NCBI GenBank assembly: GCA_934436435.1
Contig: CAKSAN010000011.1
Span: 90,589-154,588, forward strand
From: an uncultured Acetatifactor sp.
GTDB lineage: Bacteria > Bacillota > Clostridia > Lachnospirales > Lachnospiraceae
DNA: 64,000 nucleotides
Direction: 5' to 3'
In this document: in pieces, positions 1 to 7,411 of the stretch
Position numbering within the stretch: the first letter of the stretch is position 1
How the letters are laid out: each line of letters begins with the position of its first letter
The notes under the pieces: generated by a model
The model's input: only the letters and a program-made list of their open reading frames with translations
What the model was told of the DNA's origin: nothing
The model's database searches: none
Made by a program: the position numbers and the translations under genes

Positions 1-186
1 CAGTTTTCCTTTTAACAGTCCCGCGGATTGTTCTTCGTATTCTTTTCTGCGTGCTTTCAGGCGTTCCAGATGCTCGATCTCCACATTCAGAGCCGCCTGT
101 GCCGCCCCGAATTCCTGTTTGGCCTGCGTTTCCATTTTTTCTTTGATATTCAAAATGTTTTGCAGTGAGTATCGGAATCTTGCCAT
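1..186 (-). CDS. fliJ: FliJ flagellar export chaperone, 5' part only
   Basis: The first 62 codons of a gene that runs off the left edge. Translation begins MARFRYSLQNILNIKEKMET and continues as a charged helical stretch rich in E, K, Q and A, the long antiparallel coiled coil typical of FliJ. FliJ is a soluble part of the flagellar type III export apparatus; it links the FliI ATPase ring to the FlhA gate and escorts chaperones. It follows fliI after only 5 bases, as in the usual fliH-fliI-fliJ order, which supports the call more than the short sequence does. The C-terminal half cannot be assessed. Confidence 0.8.
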   Translation of the reverse strand, partial: MARFRYSLQNILNIKEKMETQAKQEFGAAQAALNVEIEHLERLKARRKEYEEQSAGLLKGKL

Positions 187-191
187 TTATC

Positions 192-1514
192 TCACCCCTG
201 ATTTGCAAACAGTTCTTCCAGCATCTGCACGGTCTCTTCAAAGGTAAATTTTTCCTCCGTGCCCTGACACAGGAATCCGTTCACAGCATCGATCTTGGAG
301 ATTGCATAGTCAATATTCGGGTTACTGCCCTTTTTATAGGCTCCGATATTGATCAGATCCTCCGCCTCGTTGTAAGTCGCCAGCACATTTTTCAGCTTGT
401 TGGCCGCCTGCTTGTGATCTCTGGCGGCGATCTGGCTCATACATCTGGAAATACTCTGTAAAATATCAATAGCCGGGTAATGGTTCTTATGTCCCAGCTT
501 TCTGTCCAGCATAATATGACCGTCCAAAATGCTTCGGGCGGTATCTGTAATAGGCTCGTTGAAGTCATCGCCGTCTACCAGGACGGTATACAATCCGGTA
601 ATGGAGCCTACGGCAGCCCTTCCGGCACGCTCCAAAAGCTTGGGCATCTCGGAGTACACGCTGGGGGGATATCCTCTGGTCACAGGAGGTTCTCCGCTGG
701 CCAGACCGATCTCCCGCTGTGCCATGGAAAAACGGGTCAGGGAGTCCATCATCAGAAGGACATCCTTCCCCTGATCCCTGAAATATTCCGCAATGGCAGT
801 AGCCGTCTTGGCCGCCTTGTTGCGTTCCAGTGCCGGTCTGTCAGAAGTTGCCACCACCACCACGGATCTGCGCATTCCTTCCTCGCCCAGGTCTCTTTCG
901 ATAAATTCCCGGACTTCCCTGCCTCGCTCGCCGATCAGGGCAATGACATTGATATCCGCCTTGGTGTTTCTGGCAAACATACCCATCAGAGTGGATTTGC
1001 CCACGCCGGATCCGGCAAAGATACCGATTCTTTGTCCTTTTCCTACCGTGATCATGCCGTCTACCGCCTTAACACCCAAGGGCAATACCTGATCAATAAT
1101 AGTTCGGGACATAGGATCGGGCGGTGCCGCCTCCACGGGATAAGCAGCTCCATTGATGGATTCCCCGTCGATGGGAACTCCCAGACCGTTTACCGTCTTG
1201 CCTAAAAGTTTCTCACTTACCGTAACCTTCAGAGGGTCTCCGGTATTCTCCACAACACATCCCAGTCCGATACCATCCACGGAATCATAGGGCATAAGTA
1301 GTGTCTTCTTATCACGGAATCCCACCACTTCTGCCATAATGGGCTTTGCCCCTTCCGCTTCCGGCAGGATTCGGCACAGGTCTCCCAGTTTGGAATCCGG
1401 GCCGGCGGACTCTATGGTCAGACCTACCACGTTGACCACTTTTCCTAATTTTCGGTAAAAACTCTTTTCCGCCAGTTTATTATATTTTTCAAAATCAATG
1501 TTCTTTATGACCAT
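192..1514 (-). CDS. fliI: Flagellum-specific ATPase FliI
   Basis: 440 residues, normal for FliI. The hexameric ATPase of the flagellar export apparatus hydrolyses ATP at the cytoplasmic face of the basal body to help unfold and deliver export substrates. Visible features are a Walker A loop (GSGVGKST, about residue 168), a Walker B segment (VLLMMDSLTRF, about 253) and the F1-beta-like motif GEPPVTRGYPPSV. The start ATG follows a GAAGG sequence, and the gene begins 3 bases after fliH ends, so translation is probably coupled. It sits in the flgB-flgC-fliE-F-G-H-I-J operon. Confidence 0.96.
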   Translation of the reverse strand: MVIKNIDFEKYNKLAEKSFYRKLGKVVNVVGLTIESAGPDSKLGDLCRILPEAEGAKPIMAEVVGFRDKKTLLMPYDSVDGIGLGCVVENTGDPLKVTVSEKLLGKTVNGLGVPIDGESINGAAYPVEAAPPDPMSRTIIDQVLPLGVKAVDGMITVGKGQRIGIFAGSGVGKSTLMGMFARNTKADINVIALIGERGREVREFIERDLGEEGMRRSVVVVATSDRPALERNKAAKTATAIAEYFRDQGKDVLLMMDSLTRFSMAQREIGLASGEPPVTRGYPPSVYSEMPKLLERAGRAAVGSITGLYTVLVDGDDFNEPITDTARSILDGHIMLDRKLGHKNHYPAIDILQSISRCMSQIAARDHKQAANKLKNVLATYNEAEDLINIGAYKKGSNPNIDYAISKIDAVNGFLCQGTEEKFTFEETVQMLEELFANQG

Positions 1515-1517
1515 TTA

Positions 1518-2387
1518 TCAGCCTTCATAGGATAACAATTTTAATTTCTGCCGCAGCTCCGACAGCTGGGTTCCCAGTCCGCAGTCAAAGATACCGATCT
1601 CCGTTTCGATCAGGCATTCTCCCTTGCCCAGGGTCATGTCTTCAACAATCTCCACCGTACTGTTGGGTGCAGTTGCTCCTGCCATGATCTGCTTTTTCTG
1701 CATGCTGACGTAAGGATAATCATCCTTGGATACATGTACAAGGAAGCTGCGGTTGTCCTCTGTCTTTCTCATAGTGGAGGAAATCAGGTAACACAAAACC
1801 TCTCTGTAGGAATGCAGATCCACATGAAAAATGTATTCATAAATGCCGGTGATGGTATCCACGAACTTCGGTTCCAGTTCGTCGATCATCTTCTGATACT
1901 CTGCATCCAGTCCGGCTGCTTTTTTCTGATATTCGGCCGCTCTCTGCGCCTCTGTGCGGTCAGCTTCTGCTTTCGCTTCCTGCTGCCCCTGTCTTCTGGC
2001 CTGTTCCAGGGTATCCGCTTTTTGGGCTTCCGCCTGCTCTTTTGCATCCTGCAAAATGCTCTCCGCCTGTGTTCTGGCATCCTCCAGGATCCTCTGTGCT
2101 TCCGCTTCGGCTTCTTCTCTGAGTTTTTGCAGATCTTCACCGGCCTTGATCACATTGCCGGAGGTCTGGGAATCTCCTTCGTCTCCTTCAGTATCGGCCA
2201 CCAATGCATCCACTTTGTCCGCCGTCAGTCCGGAGACAAATCCGGTTCCTTCTCCCTGCTGCATTTTCACAGACAGCTCCCGGATCCTTTTTGCCACCAG
2301 TTCGTTGGTATTGATCACCCGGGTGTCTTCTTCCACAAGCTTTGTAAATCCCCGTTTTAAAAGATTACTAGACAACGATCTCGTCAC
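1518..2387 (-). CDS. fliH: Flagellar assembly protein FliH
   Basis: 289 residues. FliH binds FliI and holds it near the C-ring and export gate. Residues about 85 to 165 are a very long A/E/Q/K-rich helix (EEAEAEAQRILEDARTQAES), the stalk typical of FliH and of V/F-ATPase peripheral stalks. A more conserved C-terminal half (about 180 to 289) resembles the FliH/V-ATPase E-type head. The start overlaps the last 20 bases of fliG, so the two are translationally coupled. The N-terminal 80 residues are poorly conserved in the family, and I assign no function to them. Confidence 0.9.
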   Translation of the reverse strand: MTRSLSSNLLKRGFTKLVEEDTRVINTNELVAKRIRELSVKMQQGEGTGFVSGLTADKVDALVADTEGDEGDSQTSGNVIKAGEDLQKLREEAEAEAQRILEDARTQAESILQDAKEQAEAQKADTLEQARRQGQQEAKAEADRTEAQRAAEYQKKAAGLDAEYQKMIDELEPKFVDTITGIYEYIFHVDLHSYREVLCYLISSTMRKTEDNRSFLVHVSKDDYPYVSMQKKQIMAGATAPNSTVEIVEDMTLGKGECLIETEIGIFDCGLGTQLSELRQKLKLLSYEG

Positions 2388-3387
2388 CTCCGCCTCTGGA
2401 AATGATGATCTCTCCGGAATCCTCCAGCTTACGGATAATATTGACGATCTTCTGCTGTGCTTCTTCTACATCCTTCATACGGACAGGACCCATGAATTCC
2501 ATGTCTTCCTTGATCATAACAACCAGACGTTTGGACAGGTTGTTGAAGATTGCATTCTGTACCTGCTCGTTGGCACCCTTCAGTGCCACTGCCAGATCAT
2601 TGTTGTCCACATCACGCAGCACACGCTGAATGGCCTTGTCGTCCAGCAGCAATACATCCTCGAAGACGAACATCTTCTTGCGGATCTCGTCTGCCAGTTC
2701 CGGCTCTTCGATTTCCAGAGTCTCCATGATATGTTTCTCGGTACCACGGTCTACAGTATTCAGGATCTCTACTACCGCGTCCACGCCACCGATAATAGTG
2801 TAATCCTGGTTCACCAGACTTGCCAGCTTGGACTCCAGCACCTTCTCCACTTCTTTGATGACATCGGGGCTGGTACGATCCATAACGGCAATACGTCTGG
2901 CCACCTCTGCCTGACTGTCGGGTGGAAGCGCCGAAATGATCAGTGCCGCCTGACCGGGGGACAGATAAGACAGGATCAGGGCAATCGTCTGGGGATGCTC
3001 GTCCTGAATAAAGTTGATCAGCTGGCTGGCATCGGTCTTACGCACAAATTCGAAAGGCTTTACCTGCAAAGATGCGGTCAGCTTGCCAATGACATCCATT
3101 GCTTTATCAGCACCCAGTGCCTTCTCCAGCAGTTCCTTGGCATAATTGATACCGCCTTCGGCGATATACTGCTGTGCCAGACACACCTCGTAGAATTCGT
3201 TGATAACTTCTTCTTTGACCTGTGGTGTCACACTTCTGGTGTTGGCGATCTCCAGGGTCAGTTCCTCGATTTCTTCTTCTTTTAAGTGTTTAAAAATTCC
3301 GGCGGATCGCTCCGGTCCCAGAGAGATCAGGAGAATTGCAGCTTTCTGCAATCCCGATATTCCGCCTTCTGCTTTTGTCCTTGCCAT
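2368..3387 (-). CDS. fliG: Flagellar motor switch protein FliG
   Basis: 339 residues, the usual FliG length. FliG forms the rotor ring on FliF and transmits torque from the MotA stator through charged C-terminal residues. The EHPQTIALILSYL segment (about 131) marks the middle domain, and the C-terminal domain has the conserved KDVEEAQQKIVNIIRKLEDSG helix. It overlaps fliH by 20 bases at its 3' end and follows fliF by 14 bases. No oddities. Confidence 0.96.
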   Translation of the reverse strand: MARTKAEGGISGLQKAAILLISLGPERSAGIFKHLKEEEIEELTLEIANTRSVTPQVKEEVINEFYEVCLAQQYIAEGGINYAKELLEKALGADKAMDVIGKLTASLQVKPFEFVRKTDASQLINFIQDEHPQTIALILSYLSPGQAALIISALPPDSQAEVARRIAVMDRTSPDVIKEVEKVLESKLASLVNQDYTIIGGVDAVVEILNTVDRGTEKHIMETLEIEEPELADEIRKKMFVFEDVLLLDDKAIQRVLRDVDNNDLAVALKGANEQVQNAIFNNLSKRLVVMIKEDMEFMGPVRMKDVEEAQQKIVNIIRKLEDSGEIIISRGGGDEIVV

Positions 3388-3401
3388 AGTTACTCCGTTT
3401 C

Positions 3402-5006
3402 TTAGTTCCAGTCCTCGTTCAGCCAGTTACGCAACAGTGCCGCTGCGGATTCCGGATTTTCATCTACGAATTTCTCGATCATCTTGCGGGTCTCAGACTT
3501 GGCTTCCACATCAATATCTTCCAGTTCCGACTCAGGAGTGGACTGCAGCATATTCTCCACAGATACCTCTTCCTCCTGCTGCACTGCCTGTCTGGCACGC
3601 ATGCTGTGCAGTACCACGAACACCAGCAGCCCCAGGATCAGCAGCAACATTACCACGCTCAGCACATTCTGTGTGGTGACAGGGCTGCTTTCCTTATCGT
3701 AAAAGATAGGGCTCTCATAAGCAATGATCGTAATTTTATCCTGGCTGATGCCGGTGGCATTGGCTACCAGGCTGTACATATCGGGATCCACATCGATCTT
3801 GGTGTCAGCACCGTTCTGGGATTTGTATTCGTCCCAGGTCGTGCCGTCTAAAAGTCCCTGCCTCTTCACATCCTCGTAATGAATCTCACGATACGTGATG
3901 GCTGCGATAGAGATGGAGGAATTGGTATAATTGATCCCCCCCGCCGGAGTCACAGTATTCATAATGGACTCATTGGGCAGATAATCTCTGCTGGCTTCAG
4001 AAGTGGTGGAGGAACTGTTGTTGCTGTCGGGAGATACATACGTCGTATTGCCGCTCTCACCATTGGAAGTGGTGCCCGGTACTCCGCCGCCGTCATTGGT
4101 ATTCTCGCTTTCATAAGTTTCCTCATGGGCAAGCATGCCTTCGTCTCTGCCGGAGTTTGCATAATATTCCTTTACCGTCTTCTCGTAATCCGAGAAATCC
4201 ATATCCAGATGGCTGGTTACCGCTGCATCATTATACTGTTTGGTTCCCAGCAATACTTTTTTTACCTGATTGGCAATCATGGATTCCGCCTGGTTCTGCA
4301 ATTCCTGCATGGAATTGGCAATTCCGGCGGAAGTATAATCATCTCCACCCGCAAACAGCAGGTTGGAATCCGTATCCATAATGGTAATATTGGCCGTGGT
4401 ATCGTTTCGCAGCCAGGTGGCCACACATTTTGCCAGTGCCGCTGCATTGGCAGAGGTAAAGGTACCGTCCAGTTCCAGCTGGATGAAAGCGGATGCCTCT
4501 TCCTTCTGTGCTGCCAGAGTGCCATTGTCCTTCGGGAAACTCAAATGTACCTTGGCGGATTTTACAGCGCTCTGTGCTTCAATGGTCTGGGTTATGTATT
4601 TTTCCAGGTAGGAATTGTAAAGTCTTTCTTTATCGGTGGCTGTCGTAGACATGCTGTTGCCCAGATAATCGTTCACATCCAGCGCATCCGGCATATATCC
4701 CGCAGAGCCCAGTGCCAGGTTGGCTGCACTCTGCTGGCTGCTCTCCACGTCGATCTTCAGTCCGTCATTGGATTCCTTATGCGGAATTCCCGCGCTGTCC
4801 AAGGTGTCTATGATCTCAGATGCCTGGGCAGTCGTCTCACAGGTGATCAGCCGTACATACTGCGGCTTGGTCATGACATACATGATGATCGCAAACGCAA
4901 AGATTACGACCGCAGCGGCTCCAATAATGATACTCTTCTGTCTGGTCGTGAATTTGTTCCACCATTCCAGTATTTTTGCAGGTATTTCTTTTAATTTGTC
5001 TGCCAT
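3402..5006 (-). CDS. fliF: Flagellar MS-ring protein FliF
   Basis: 534 residues. FliF builds the MS ring in the cytoplasmic membrane, the base on which rotor and export apparatus assemble. There is an N-terminal membrane helix at about residues 26 to 45 (SIIIGAAAVVIFAFAIIMYV), two YscJ-like ring-building domains, a low-complexity Ser/Asn/Gly segment at about 295 to 345 in the periplasmic loop, and a second membrane helix near 450 (VLSVVMLLLILGLLVFVVL). The cytoplasmic tail ends in the FliG-binding segment (KFVDENPESAAALLRNWLNED). Between fliE and fliG in the standard order. Confidence 0.96.
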   Translation of the reverse strand: MADKLKEIPAKILEWWNKFTTRQKSIIIGAAAVVIFAFAIIMYVMTKPQYVRLITCETTAQASEIIDTLDSAGIPHKESNDGLKIDVESSQQSAANLALGSAGYMPDALDVNDYLGNSMSTTATDKERLYNSYLEKYITQTIEAQSAVKSAKVHLSFPKDNGTLAAQKEEASAFIQLELDGTFTSANAAALAKCVATWLRNDTTANITIMDTDSNLLFAGGDDYTSAGIANSMQELQNQAESMIANQVKKVLLGTKQYNDAAVTSHLDMDFSDYEKTVKEYYANSGRDEGMLAHEETYESENTNDGGGVPGTTSNGESGNTTYVSPDSNNSSSTTSEASRDYLPNESIMNTVTPAGGINYTNSSISIAAITYREIHYEDVKRQGLLDGTTWDEYKSQNGADTKIDVDPDMYSLVANATGISQDKITIIAYESPIFYDKESSPVTTQNVLSVVMLLLILGLLVFVVLHSMRARQAVQQEEEVSVENMLQSTPESELEDIDVEAKSETRKMIEKFVDENPESAAALLRNWLNEDWN

Positions 5007-5047
5007 TGCAGCTCTCTCCTCTTACGTCAAGAATAAAAAGGTACGCT

Positions 5048-5383
5048 TTAGATCTGGATCTGCATCAGTTCCTTGTATGCTTCCATCACCTTATCGCGAA
5101 TGGCTACAGTATACTGCAATGCAGTCGAAGCCTTATCCATGGCAATGGTGAGATCATGGGTATTGTCTGTCTCACCCAGTGCAAAACGGATCTTCTCATT
5201 CTCGGCATCCGAAAGATAACTGTTGGTAGTCTTCACATTGTCGATGGCTGTATTCAGAAAAGCTTCGAACATCGTGCCCTCTGCTTTTTTCTCCTTTTCC
5301 GCAAGCATTCCCGTCAGAGAATTAGGAGACACTGTGACAGTACCGTTTACGCTGTTCAAAGCTGTAATTGCTGAAATATCCAT
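5048..5383 (-). CDS. fliE: Flagellar hook-basal body protein FliE
   Basis: 111 residues, family-typical. FliE joins the MS ring to the proximal rod and is itself exported. The C-terminal half contains the conserved pattern MFEAFLNTAIDNVKTTNSYL and ...TIAMDKASTALQYTVAIRDKVMEAYKELMQIQI, ending with the usual hydrophobic residues. Lies between flgC (74 bases upstream) and fliF (41 bases downstream). Confidence 0.93.
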   Translation of the reverse strand: MDISAITALNSVNGTVTVSPNSLTGMLAEKEKKAEGTMFEAFLNTAIDNVKTTNSYLSDAENEKIRFALGETDNTHDLTIAMDKASTALQYTVAIRDKVMEAYKELMQIQI

Positions 5384-5457
5384 TTTAATAAACCATGTCC
5401 TTCCTTACATGTATTCCGGCTCTGTTATCCCGGGGCCGGTAATGGGAACCTGCCGGA

Positions 5458-5901
5458 TTACTGACCGATCTCCAGTCCCTTCAGAGCCATGGATTTGCTG
5501 GCACTGAAAGCCGTAGAGTTCGCCTCATAGGATCTGCTGGCATCGATCAGGTCCGTCATCTCCGTAATGATATTTACATTAGGATATGTCACATAACCGT
5601 TCTCATCCGCATCCGGATGGGAAGGATCATATACCATATTCATCTCCGTCGTGGTATCCTCGAAGATCCGGCTGACCTTTACGCCACTGCCGGAGTAACT
5701 GCTTCTCACATCATGGAACACCTGGCTGAAAGTCTGCTGCGGGTTCTTCTGCTGAAAAGTAACGATCTTACGGCGGTAGGGAGTGCCGTCCTCGGTTCTT
5801 GTGGTGCTGGCATTGGCAACGTTTTCGGAGATCACGTCCATGCGCAGTCTCTGGGCGGTAAGTCCCGACGCCGTAACATCAAATGCTGAAAACATACTCA
5901 T
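5458..5901 (-). CDS. flgC: Flagellar proximal rod protein FlgC
   Basis: 147 residues. A proximal-rod subunit exported through the flagellar type III system. The N-terminal amphipathic segment (MSMFSAFDVTASGLTAQRLRM) and the following S-E-N-V-A-N-A motif are the rod/hook family signature; the C-terminal helix (IDASRSYEANSTAFSASKSM) is equally typical. It starts 11 bases after flgB stops. The 74-base gap to fliE carries no obvious terminator. Confidence 0.95.
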   Translation of the reverse strand: MSMFSAFDVTASGLTAQRLRMDVISENVANASTTRTEDGTPYRRKIVTFQQKNPQQTFSQVFHDVRSSYSGSGVKVSRIFEDTTTEMNMVYDPSHPDADENGYVTYPNVNIITEMTDLIDASRSYEANSTAFSASKSMALKGLEIGQ

Positions 5902-5912
5902 ACGCTAATTCC

Positions 5913-6302
5913 TCACTTCATCACAGTCTGTAAATTGGTAAATTCCTGGTTAATGCTGCTGATCAGTCCCTGATATTTCAACTGGTTCTCCGCCAGCATC
6001 ACGTTTTCGTTCTCAATATCCACGTTATTGCCGTCCAGACGGTAAGAATAATTGGCATAATCCACATAGGCCCTGCCCCTCAGTCTGCCCAGATTAACAT
6101 TGGCCACCTTATCATCCATGGACTCATATCTGTTGTTGCCCAGTGCCTGCTGCAATACCGATTCAAAAGCCACATCCTGTCTCTTGTAGCCCGGGGTATC
6201 CACATTGGCAATGTTGTTGGAAATAGCTTCATTCCGCTGCCAGGCCGCATCCGCCGCCCGATCCAGCACATTGATATAATCAAATGCGTTTGTCTGTATC
6301 AT
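5913..6302 (-). CDS. flgB: Flagellar proximal rod protein FlgB
   Basis: 129 residues from the ATG at 6302. This start was chosen over one four codons upstream because GAGAGG lies a proper distance before it and overlaps the upstream candidate. FlgB is the most membrane-proximal rod subunit. The rod-family motif SNNIANVDTPGYKR is present at about residues 27 to 40, and a C-terminal helix (ENQLKYQGLISSINQEF) completes the rod fold. It is the first gene of the flagellar operon and has its own sigma-A-type promoter, so it is separable from codY although codY lies directly upstream. Confidence 0.95.
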   Translation of the reverse strand: MIQTNAFDYINVLDRAADAAWQRNEAISNNIANVDTPGYKRQDVAFESVLQQALGNNRYESMDDKVANVNLGRLRGRAYVDYANYSYRLDGNNVDIENENVMLAENQLKYQGLISSINQEFTNLQTVMK

Positions 6303-6373
6303 ACTACCTCTCATTCCGCAGTGTCCTGCCTGATTGCATAGAAACCGCTTCTACCATAAACCTATTCTACTCT

Positions 6374-6401
6374 ATTATAAAGTATTTCGACAAAAACACA
6401 A
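6374..6401 (-). promoter_or_regulatory. Sigma-A-type promoter of the flgB flagellar operon
   Basis: Minus-strand TTGTGT (6396-6401) and a perfect TATAAT (6374-6379) are separated by 16 bases, about 70 bases upstream of flgB. With the codY terminator just upstream, this makes flgB onward a separate transcript. No SigD (TAAA-N15-GCCGATAA) promoter was seen here. Confidence 0.6.
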
Positions 6402-6435
6402 TAGTAAAATAAACTCACTCAAAATAAATATAAAG

Positions 6436-6467
6436 AAAAGAGACTATTTTTCGCAATAGTCTCTTTT
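6436..6467 (-). terminator. Intrinsic terminator after codY
   Basis: A perfect 13-bp stem (6436-6448 with 6455-6467), a 6-base loop and A/T tracts on both sides. It lies 33 bases past the codY stop and could work in both directions. Confidence 0.85.
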
Positions 6468-6499
6468 TCCTAAATATTTCCCTTTTTTACATTTTTCGC

Positions 6500-7288
6500 T
6501 TAATTTCTGCCATTCTGACGTTTCAATTCCTCGATTTCATCAAAAACGGCATCGTTCAGAACCTTAATATAGGTTCCCTTCATGCCGGAAGATCTGGATT
6601 CAATGACACCGGCACTTTCGAACTTTCGCAGTGCATTGACGATCACGGATCTCGTAATACCTACTCTGTCAGCAATCTTGCTGGCTACCAGAATGCCTTC
6701 CATTCCGTTCAGTTCATCGAAAATATGCGTGATGGCTTCCATCTCCGAGAAGGAAAGGGTGCTGACCGCAGATTTCACAACAGCCACCTTGCGGCTCTCC
6801 TCCGCACTCTCCTCATTCACTGCCCGCAGCATTTCCAGTCCCACTACCGTAGTCCCGTATTCACAGAGAATAATATCGTCAATGTCGTACTGTTCGTTGC
6901 ATTTGTAGATGAACAGCGTTCCCAGCCGCTCTCCTGCAATCTCAATAGGGGTAATGATGGCCTGAAATTTTCTGGTATCGATGTTCTCGAAACCCAGAGT
7001 CTCCAGATTGACATTCTCCTTCGTGGACAATACGCCCAGCAGTCTCTCATTCAGCATCGGATCGATAAATCCGCCGATATTATCGTCCAAAAGCTCCGTG
7101 ATCGACTCAATGCCGTCGGATTTTCCCACTCCCAGAACTTTTCCCTTTCGGCTGATTACCAGCACATTGGAATTCAGGATCTCGCGCATTACCTTACAGA
7201 TGTCGCTGAATACCACTTTGCTGGAGTTATTATTGTGTAACAGTTTCCCGATTTTACGTGTCTTATCCAACAGTTGTACGCTACTCAT
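6500..7288 (-). CDS. codY: GTP- and branched-chain-amino-acid-sensing regulator CodY
   Basis: 262 residues, matching the family (about 259). CodY represses stationary-phase, amino-acid and often motility and sporulation genes when GTP and Ile/Leu/Val are high. The N-terminal half is the GAF ligand-binding domain (MSSVQLLDKTRKIGKLL start). The C-terminal winged helix carries the well-conserved recognition segment SKIADRVGITRSVIVNALRK (about 206 to 225). It lies between topA and flgB, the same relative order as topA ... codY-flgB in Bacillus but without xerC/clpQ/clpY between. A separate promoter and a strong terminator make it monocistronic here. Confidence 0.96.
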   Translation of the reverse strand: MSSVQLLDKTRKIGKLLHNNNSSKVVFSDICKVMREILNSNVLVISRKGKVLGVGKSDGIESITELLDDNIGGFIDPMLNERLLGVLSTKENVNLETLGFENIDTRKFQAIITPIEIAGERLGTLFIYKCNEQYDIDDIILCEYGTTVVGLEMLRAVNEESAEESRKVAVVKSAVSTLSFSEMEAITHIFDELNGMEGILVASKIADRVGITRSVIVNALRKFESAGVIESRSSGMKGTYIKVLNDAVFDEIEELKRQNGRN

Positions 7289-7337
7289 CTATCTTCCTCC
7301 GTCTACACATACTACGAAACCACCAGATGTTATGCAC

Positions 7338-7366
7338 ATTGTAGCACATGTAAATTCAGATTACAA
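7338..7366 (-). promoter_or_regulatory. codY promoter
   Basis: TTGTAA (7361-7366), 17 bases, then TACAAT (7338-7343) on the minus strand, about 50 bases before the codY ATG. A CodY-box-like sequence lies just upstream (7381-7395). Confidence 0.6.
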
Positions 7367-7380
7367 TGGAAATAGCGTTA

Positions 7381-7395
7381 ATTTATGAGAAAATT
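7381..7395. promoter_or_regulatory. Candidate CodY box upstream of codY
   Basis: ATTTATGAGAAAATT matches the CodY consensus AATTTTCWGAAAATT at 12 of 15 positions. It lies 15 bases upstream of the codY -35 element. Three-mismatch sites are common in AT-rich DNA, so this is only suggestive of autoregulation. Confidence 0.35.
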
Positions 7396-7411
7396 CTGAC
7401 AGTATATAAAA

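Noticed and set aside
1954..3285. A 443-codon open frame on the plus strand opposite fliH and fliG
   Set aside because: Shadow frame: composition follows the complement of the flagellar genes and no motif or Shine-Dalgarno was seen.
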